A DNA stretch of 64,000 nucleotides from Lates calcarifer. Its lineage: Eukaryota > Chordata > Actinopteri > Centropomidae. The first letter of the stretch is position 1; each line of letters begins with the position of its first letter. This document shows, piece after piece, positions 58,027 to 64,000 of the stretch. The DNA lies in NCBI RefSeq assembly GCF_001640805.2, contig NC_066842.1:25049894-25113893 (forward strand). The letters are read 5' to 3'. A model generated the notes under the pieces. That model saw only the letters and a program-made list of their open reading frames with translations. It did no database searches and had not been told where the DNA came from. The position numbers and the translations under genes are program-made.

Positions 58027-59784
58027 CCTGCCCACTACTGTTTTACTGTGCATGTGTGATCATGAAATAAACTTGGAGAGACTATTTCTCTGTGTGAATT
58101 CTGCTTTCATTATACATATACATATACTTTCATTATAAATTCCCACAACAGTCTGTCAACCAAATAAATGTTAGTCAAATATTTACTCTCCTTCAAGCTC
58201 TGTTTTGGTCTTCAGTTTGGTGCTGGGCAGGTTTTGTACAGTAGATGCATTATGAGCTTTTTTTCAATGAAGCATTTTGTTACAAAACTCACATACTATA
58301 GATGAACTTATTAAGTAAATGTGATATACACACACACAAAAAAAACTGTTCTCTCGACAGATCACCAGCTGTACAGTGAGTTCTGTATTGGAGTATAGAA
58401 GTTCATTCTTGATTTCGGGGACAGTATGTGTGACAGAATCATCTTGAATCAAAACTCTGAAGTCGAGAGTTGTGTATGATTTCACATTCAACGACTCAGA
58501 GGAGCATTAACCTATATCAGTGAAACAGCAGTGACCATGGAGACTGAGTGAACACCTGAGCAAAACTGGTCACAGCGTCCACCAGAAGCACTTTAAATGA
58601 TCGATGGAGAGTTGGAGAATGATCAAAGACGACATTCACACCTGACACCAGAGATGATCTTTAAACAGAGACAGGATGTAAAAGCTTCCACCTCAAAACA
58701 TCAATATGGTCTTTTGTGATGGAGTAGTAATTATTCAGCGACTTACAAAAAGCAGTATGGATTTTCATTTAAATCACTCTTTCTGTGTTTTGTGTGTCAT
58801 TCTTCTGTCTTGTCTGTAAAGTTGTCAAAATGGGTGCTATCATTTTTAAAGACCTCATAGCAAGCCATACTGCATTTAACTAAACACCTTAGTTATATAA
58901 CAAATAAGCCTTTGAATCTTTGAATCACATAAACTAAATGTTGTATACTGTGTTATATTATGTCCCTGCACTACATAAATGTATTGTAAACTAACCTAAT
59001 CTCTAATCTAATCTAATCTAGCCATTTCTAAGATCATATAATCAACTCTAAAAACAGTAAGATTTCACCGTCTTTTCAGTAACCTAGATTAGGTTTAGCA
59101 GTTATTGTTGTGTTGTTATGTGCATTGGGTGAAGCAACATATTTGTGTTTAAGATAAAATTGCATGTACACAGTACACAGCACTACAGATCAGCAGCATC
59201 TCTTGATGTTATCAGGGCGGAGGTTTACATGATGCTGATGTAATCATGTTTGTTTCAAGCTGTGGTCACACACAGCCCCAAAAGAAAATGTACTTTGCGA
59301 AATCAACAACTTTCCATACAGGGAAGATCTAAATGCTAAAACCTCACTGATGTTATCGCCACAAAAAAGCACCATGTGGTGTAAGTGTGTGCGGAAGACT
59401 ATTGCTCGAACTGCTGCAGATCATTTAAGTACTGATAAAAAATATATATACTGTACATTTACAAATTTCTTTAAAAACTACAGAATACTTGACAGAATTT
59501 GACTTGAGAAACACATACTCAGGGTCAATATTCATTATATGAAGTATCACATTTAAAAAGGTGGGCTTGAAAGTACACATTTTTGAATAATATCACATTC
59601 CATATCATTAACACAACTACATTAGTAAGTCATCTAACAACTTCACACATCTATACAGTACAAGTGGAACAAATTTTCACCAACTGAGACCTTTAGATCA
59701 ATCGTTCATCCATTGTCTCTTATCTTTATTCACAGTATGTTACAGGGCTGGAAAGCTGATGTCTGTCATTTGTTTATAGTTCAG

Positions 59785-60255
59785 GTGACTCTAAAGACCA
59801 TCTGTTACATTTTGATTAAAGCTTGTGTCGGACCCCAAAGCAGACACAGGCAGGAACACTGGTGATGATGAAAGTAAGTGGCTGTAGCAGGGGAATGGAA
59901 TGACCCGGGAGGAGCAGTGGAGACCGGAGGCTTGAAGCAGGCAAATGGCCTGGCAGGGTATGGCAGCAAGGGACCAGGTGAGTTCTGAGACTGGACTCAG
60001 TAGAGCACAAAAACCACTGGACAACAAGACCTAGAGAAAAACAAGAAACACTAGAGACATAAGAAACACCAGAAACTACGGTGGCCCGGATGTGTTACCA
60101 CATGGTGAAGCTGAAACAATAATCGATGAGCTACAGGTGAAGCAGAAGATGCTCCACTCCTCCACACACAGAGAGCAGAGAGGCAGAGGCTCCAGGGAAG
60201 CAGAGGAAAATACCAGAAAACACTGGAGAGGCTCAGGTCACAGAAGGAACCATGA
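59785..60255. repeat. interspersed-repeat-like block, start shared with 63847-63947
   Basis: It contains GCAGACACAGGCAGGAACAC and ends GGTCACAGAAGGAACCATGA. Purine-rich text of this kind (ACAGGTGAAG, CACTGGAGAGG, GAACCATGACA) recurs in fish genomes, but I cannot name its family. The first 100 bp recur near the window end. Confidence 0.45.
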
Positions 60256-60409
60256 CACTAACTATTGAAAGAGAAAATAACACAAGTCACTACGACCTGC
60301 AACACTACAGCCTTCCTTGGCCTGGTATGACCAGTCACACTCAGGACACACTGTGTTGTTGCATGTGCATGACAATTATCTTAATGAATGTGATATATTC
60401 AATAGTGAT

Positions 60410-60689
60410 GATGTGAAGATGATGAAGAGATCTCCACTGACACTGTCTTTCTTGTATATAAGTATAAGTAAGTTTATTACAAAGAAGTTCAGCATCAATA
60501 CAAGCACCGCGGTAGCTTATGAGAGGATCTGAGCCAATATTGATCTCTCCCCCTAACAGCTCTAAACATCAGTATATATAGGATAATTGTTTACATGTTT
60601 TATAATCTAGCGAAACATCCTGACCTCATTCAATGACCTCTTATTACAAAAAAACAAGAGGAGGGGAGAAAAAGCCCCTCTCCCTAACA
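60410..60689 (-). repeat. LTR-like segment
   Basis: On the minus strand a TGTTAGGGAGAGGGG start is followed by a TATATATA box (60573-60580) and, about 100 bp on, AATAAA (60473-60478). That order matches a U3-R layout of a solo long terminal repeat. I found no target duplication and no internal retroelement coding sequence, so this is tentative. Confidence 0.3.
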
Positions 60690-61224
60690 CTTACATCAGA
60701 CATTTTGTTGTTAATTTAATCATAAAATTTGTTGTTAACATTTTATCTTTTACATTTTCAGTGGCAGCAAATGAACTGCTCCATAAACCAAAGGCACACA
60801 GAATGACCCGGCATGTACAATATTTGCCAATCACAACATTTTATTGACAGATTCCAGAGAATCCTTAAGACTTTTATTATTATTATTAAGGTCAATGGGT
60901 TGTAGTTTTTTAATGTTATACTCATAGATTAATGCTTGTAATTAAATTATTCCCCATGTGCCAGGTGTTTTAGGAAAAAAGCATAGTAATACTGTATAAG
61001 ATGAATAGAATGTGGGGTAAATCGTGACCAAACAGCTTGTTTTTGCCCTAGCTCCCCATGGCAGGTAAATCCAGCCAAGGAAAACAGAATAAGAAAACCT
61101 GAACTGCCAAAGTCAGTTCAGAGGTCAGGGTGAACTACAGATCAGCAGCCCAGCGGTGAGGTACTCATTTTACATGCATCAGTCAGAGGGGTGCATCAAG
61201 CCAGGATGATTTGTGAAGTAAAAC

Positions 61225-61230
61225 TTTAAT
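61225..61230 (-). terminator. poly(A) signal ATTAAA, chemokine copy B
   Basis: This is the same signal as in copy A, 139 bp after the stop. Copy B additionally has AATAAA at 61364-61369 overlapping the stop codon. Confidence 0.45.
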
Positions 61231-61368
61231 GATTTAAAAGTAAAGCAGAACAAAGGTATATAGGATTAATAATAAAATGGTTAATGGTTAGTTAAATCAT
61301 AGAATAATACAGGTTGTTAATGTCAGAGTTGAATCATGGCTGGAGGTGGAGTGGGTGGAGCTGTTTAT

Positions 61369-61459
61369 TCACTGATTCTCAGATGATTGTTCATTAAAAG
61401 CTTTCTTAGCCCAATCCAGAGCCTGCCTCACACATAATGGTCCATAGGGAGTACCGACC
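61369..61459 (-). CDS. chemokine copy B, exon 3
   Basis: It begins after CTCTGCAG with codons for Val-Gly-Thr-Pro where copy A has Val-Val-Thr-Pro; otherwise it is identical to copy A exon 3. Confidence 0.92.
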
Positions 61460-62935
61460 CTGCAGAGAAATCAGTGGCAGAGTCAGTAATCACAGTTGGG
61501 TCTGGAAAGTTATTTTGATATCACATTCAGATTTAAAGCCTCCATGTATAGAATTTCAGAATGTCTCACTTTGCTGACTCCTTGTGATAGAATTTTAAAA
61601 GTAAATAAATAAATAAAAATGAAAACTTGTCAGAGTGAAGGTGTTAGAGACTTACACAAATGCCTTTTCTGAACATCTTTTGTGAGTTTTGATGATGGAG
61701 ATGATGTGTGGTTTTGGTATTCTTTTTGGAAAGAATTTAAAGCAGCATGATGCAGGTGACATTTCATTTGGTCCATGAGCTGTAAAAGAAAAAAATAATA
61801 ATAACAGGGATCATTTAGACCTGTACACCTTCATTCAATAACATCTACATAGAACGAGTCAGTGGTTCTAAACCATAAAAATAATGCTCATAAGTCATCA
61901 GGCAGCAAAAGCAGTTCATGACGAGTGTGTGAGTTGTTGTCATTATCAACGTATAGACTTTTAGGCAATATACTTATTGTCTACTTATTGTATATGTAAT
62001 CTAATGTATATTAAATATATTTAATATAATTAAATATACTTGCACTGCAGCAGTCCTCTAAGAACAATAAATCAAATTCAGTCTAATGTCAGAATTATTC
62101 ATAACAGTGTACAATAATTCATGATGTAATGTAATTTTTTAATTTTCTGATTGACTCACCTTTAGTTACTCATCCATCCATCCATTATCTATACCGCTTA
62201 TCCGTGAGGGGTCACAGGGGGCTGGAGCCTATCCCAGCTGTCATTGGGCGAGACGTGGGGTACACTCTGTACAGATCACCAGTCCATCACAGGGCCAACA
62301 CATATAGACACAACCATTCACACTCACATTCACGCCTACAGGCAATTTAGAGTTATCAATTAACCTGCATGTGTTTGGACTGCGAGAAGAACCAGGAGAG
62401 AACCTGGAGAAAACCCACGCAGGCACACGGAGAACATGTAAACTCTACACAGAGAAGCCCCGGGCTCGAACTCCCACAGTCCAAACACATGCAGGTTGAA
62501 TGGTTGTTTGTCTATATGTGTTGGCCCTGTGATGGACTGGTGATCTGTACAGGGTGTACCCCACGTCTCGCCCAATGACAGCTGGGATAGGCTCCAGCCC
62601 CCCCACCGCCACCACGACCATCACAAATAACCAGTATAGATAATGAATGAATGAATGATTTTATGTTACAGGTTTCACAAGAAATCAGTTTTAATATCGA
62701 GTTGAGTTCAAAGAAAAAACTTTTAACAATCAGACTTAATTTAGTTCTTTGTTGTGAACCTTTCTCATGAGGTAATTATGTGATAAAACTGTACAAAACA
62801 TCACTGAGACCCTTCATCCTGAAAACTGAACACTATGACAGAGAGTAGACTGTCACACTTACGCATGGTGGTGCAGTGGTAAACAGTGAGCAGCAGCAGC
62901 AGCAGCAGTCCCGCTGTAAAGCTCAGAGTCTTCAT
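61369..62935 (-). CDS. CC chemokine, copy B, three exons, 95 aa
   Basis: Coding exons on the minus strand are 62935-62863, 61779-61656 and 61459-61369, with the same phases as copy A. The leader and all four cysteines (36, 37, 60, 75) are intact, so the gene looks functional. It differs from copy A at three coding bases: Pro25-His26 in place of His25-Leu26, directly after the exon 1/2 junction and near the expected mature N-terminus, and Gly68 in place of Val68 in a core beta-strand. Intron 1 is 1083 bp (456 bp in copy A) and contains an inverted SINE pair. The promoter motifs of copy A are retained. As for copy A, the chemokine subgroup is undecided. Confidence 0.92.
61656..61779 (-). CDS. 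chemokine copy B, exon 2
   Basis: It follows a TTTTACAG acceptor. The first bases are CTCATGGACC (copy A: ATCTTGGACC), giving two amino-acid changes; the remainder is identical. Confidence 0.93.
62165..62640. mobile_element. head-to-head inverted pair of SINE copies
   Basis: 62165-62476 is an antisense SINE running from the GGATGG tail to the B-box region (GTTCGAGCCCGGG in antisense). It is followed at 62477-62640 by a sense copy that begins internally and ends with GATAATGAATGAATG. Arms 62217-62310 and 62509-62602 are reverse complements with about one mismatch in 94 bp. It lies in intron 1 of chemokine copy B. Confidence 0.85.
62863..62935 (-). CDS. chemokine copy B, exon 1
   Basis: It is identical in sequence to exon 1 of copy A, including the six CTG codons. 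It ends in phase 1 at GTAAGT. Confidence 0.93.
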
Positions 62936-63009
62936 GGTGTCTCAGTGTAGAGCTGATGATTCTCTCCTGTCTTTGCTGTCTGAAGTGATTCACTCTGCTC
63001 ACTGACTGT

Positions 63010-63015
63010 CTTATA
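63010..63015 (-). promoter_or_regulatory. TATA-like box, chemokine copy B
   Basis: TATAAG on the minus strand, 75 bp before the ATG, as in copy A. Confidence 0.6.
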
Positions 63016-63065
63016 GCAGCTTGCATATATTTGTATCTGAAAGCTGGCCCGCCTCTTTAGTTGGA

Positions 63066-63075
63066 GGAACTTCCC
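63066..63075 (-). promoter_or_regulatory. kappaB-like site, chemokine copy B
   Basis: GGGAAGTTCC on the minus strand, unchanged from copy A and at the same distance from the TATA-like box. Confidence 0.5.
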
Positions 63076-64000
63076 CCTGCCCACTACTGTTTTACTGTGC
63101 ATGTGTGATCATGAAATAAACTTGGAGAGACTATTTCTCTGTGTGAATTCTGCTTTCATTATACATATACATATACTTCCATTATAAATTCCCACAACAG
63201 TCTGTCAACCAAATAAATGTTAGTCAAATATTTACTCTCCTTCAAGCTCTGTTTTGGTCTTCAGTTTGGTGCTGGGCAGGTTTTGTACAGTAGATGCATT
63301 ATGAGCTTTTTTTCAATGAAGCATTTTGTTACAAAACTCACATACTATAGATGAACTTATTAAGTAAATGTGATATACACACACACAAAAAAACTGTTCT
63401 CTTGACAGATCACCAGCTGTACAGTGAGTTCTGTATTGGAGTATAGAAGTTCATTCTTGATTTCGGGGACAGTATGTGTGACAGAATCATCTTGAATCAA
63501 AACTCTGAAGTCGAGAGTTGTGTATGATTTCACATTCAACGACTCAGAGGAGCATTAACCTACATCAGTGAAACAGCAGTGACCATGGAGACTGAGTGAA
63601 CACCTGAGCAAAACTGGTCACAGCGTCCACCAGAAGCACTTTAAATGATCGATGGAGAGTTGGAGAATGATCAAAGACGACATTCACACCTGACACCAGA
63701 GATGATCTTTAAACAGAGACAGGATGTAAAAGCTTCCACCTCAAAACATCAATATGGTCTTTTGTGATGGAGTAGTAATTATTCAGCGACTTACAAAAAG
63801 CAGTATGGATTTTCATTTAAATCACTCTTTCTGTGTTTTGTACCAACTTGACTCTAAAGACCATCTGTTACATTTTGATTAAAGCTTGTGTCGGACCCCA
63901 AAGCAGACACAGGCAGGAACACTGGTGATGATGAAAGTAAGTGGCTTTAATGGATATTGAAGAGAGTACTGGGGGGGGTAATGAGGAGGGACTGGGAGAA
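63076..64000. other. 5' flank of chemokine copy B to window end
   Basis: 63076-63841 matches the flank of copy A with few changes. 63847-63947 matches 59785-59884. The last 50 bp contain a short G run and differ from unit A. No gene was recognised. Confidence 0.65.

Larger units (their letters stand above)
56699..61121. repeat. tandem duplication, unit A (4.4 kb)
   Basis: Unit A starts at GGTCAGGGTGAACTACAGAT and the same sequence starts unit B at 61122, so the period is 4423 bp. Homology is close to 99% by eye through the 3' flank, exons, intron 2, promoter and 5' flank up to 58792. Intron 1 differs. Homology resumes from about 59785. Confidence 0.9.
58027..61121. other. 5' flank of copy A and spacer between chemokine units
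   Basis: 58027-58792 is shared with copy B (63076-63841). Then comes about 1 kb unique to unit A, including a TAATC pentanucleotide patch near 58995-59020. An interspersed-repeat-like block follows at 59785-60255, and an LTR-like segment at 60410-60689. No gene was recognised. Confidence 0.6.
61122..64000. repeat. tandem duplication, unit B (incomplete at window end)
   Basis: This is the second unit. It carries its own chemokine gene and 5' flank. Relative to unit A it has a 627-bp longer intron 1 and lacks the stretch matching about 58793-59785. It resumes matching unit A at about 63847 and is cut by the window edge. Confidence 0.9.

Noticed and set aside
62241..62578. three short frames on both strands near 62.4 kb
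   Set aside because: They fall within the inverted SINE pair and repeat the same SINE-derived peptide.
56699..64000. the duplication as a pure assembly artefact of two haplotypes
   Set aside because: Distinct transposon content in intron 1, a 1 kb length difference in the 5' flank and ordered head-to-tail layout favour a real duplication. Collapse or haplotype duplication cannot be fully excluded without read depth.

Overview
This 64 kb window is nuclear DNA of a bony fish, probably a spiny-rayed teleost. The basis is vertebrate split genes with consensus GT-AG introns, long introns full of dinucleotide microsatellites, and several repeat families I recognise from teleost genomes: Tc1-like transposon remnants, a tRNA-derived SINE with a GGATGG tail, Rex/RTE-like LINE pieces and short inverted-repeat DNA elements. 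No bacterial, plasmid or phage features are present.

Layout. 1-3.4 kb: gene-poor flank. 3807-5088 (+): a complete three-exon CC chemokine gene (99 aa, CCL4/MIP-like). 5.9-9.5 kb: spacer with one SINE. 9824-53570 (+): septin 7 in 13 coding exons (429 aa) with a CpG-rich start, a 17.5 kb second intron and a roughly 2.5 kb 3' UTR carrying an inverted-repeat element. 56.2-56.7 kb: a Tc1 fragment. 56699-64000: a direct tandem duplication of about 4.4 kb, each unit carrying a three-exon CC chemokine gene on the minus strand (95 aa each). The second unit runs to the window edge, so more copies may follow.

How the parts relate. The three chemokine genes encode secreted immune attractants and have the usual gene structure: a signal-peptide exon, a CC-motif exon and a C-terminal helix exon, with intron phases 1 and 2. 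The plus-strand gene belongs to a different subfamily from the minus-strand pair. The minus-strand pair keeps a TATA-like box and a kappaB-like site in the same places, which suggests inflammation-inducible expression. Septin 7 is a housekeeping GTPase that forms cytoskeletal filaments, and it has no evident functional link to the chemokines beside it.

Most interesting points: the two chemokine paralogues differ at only three coding bases and all three change an amino acid, two of them in the exposed mature N-terminus; their first introns have diverged through different transposon content, including a near-perfect inverted SINE pair; one copy has a canonical polyadenylation signal overlapping its stop codon; a 12-nt frame-preserving microexon candidate lies in septin 7 intron 8; and a hAT-like element with a clean 8-bp target duplication is nested in a LINE. 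I found no wholly novel multi-gene system. Family assignments of repeats rest on recall of consensus sequences, not on a search.
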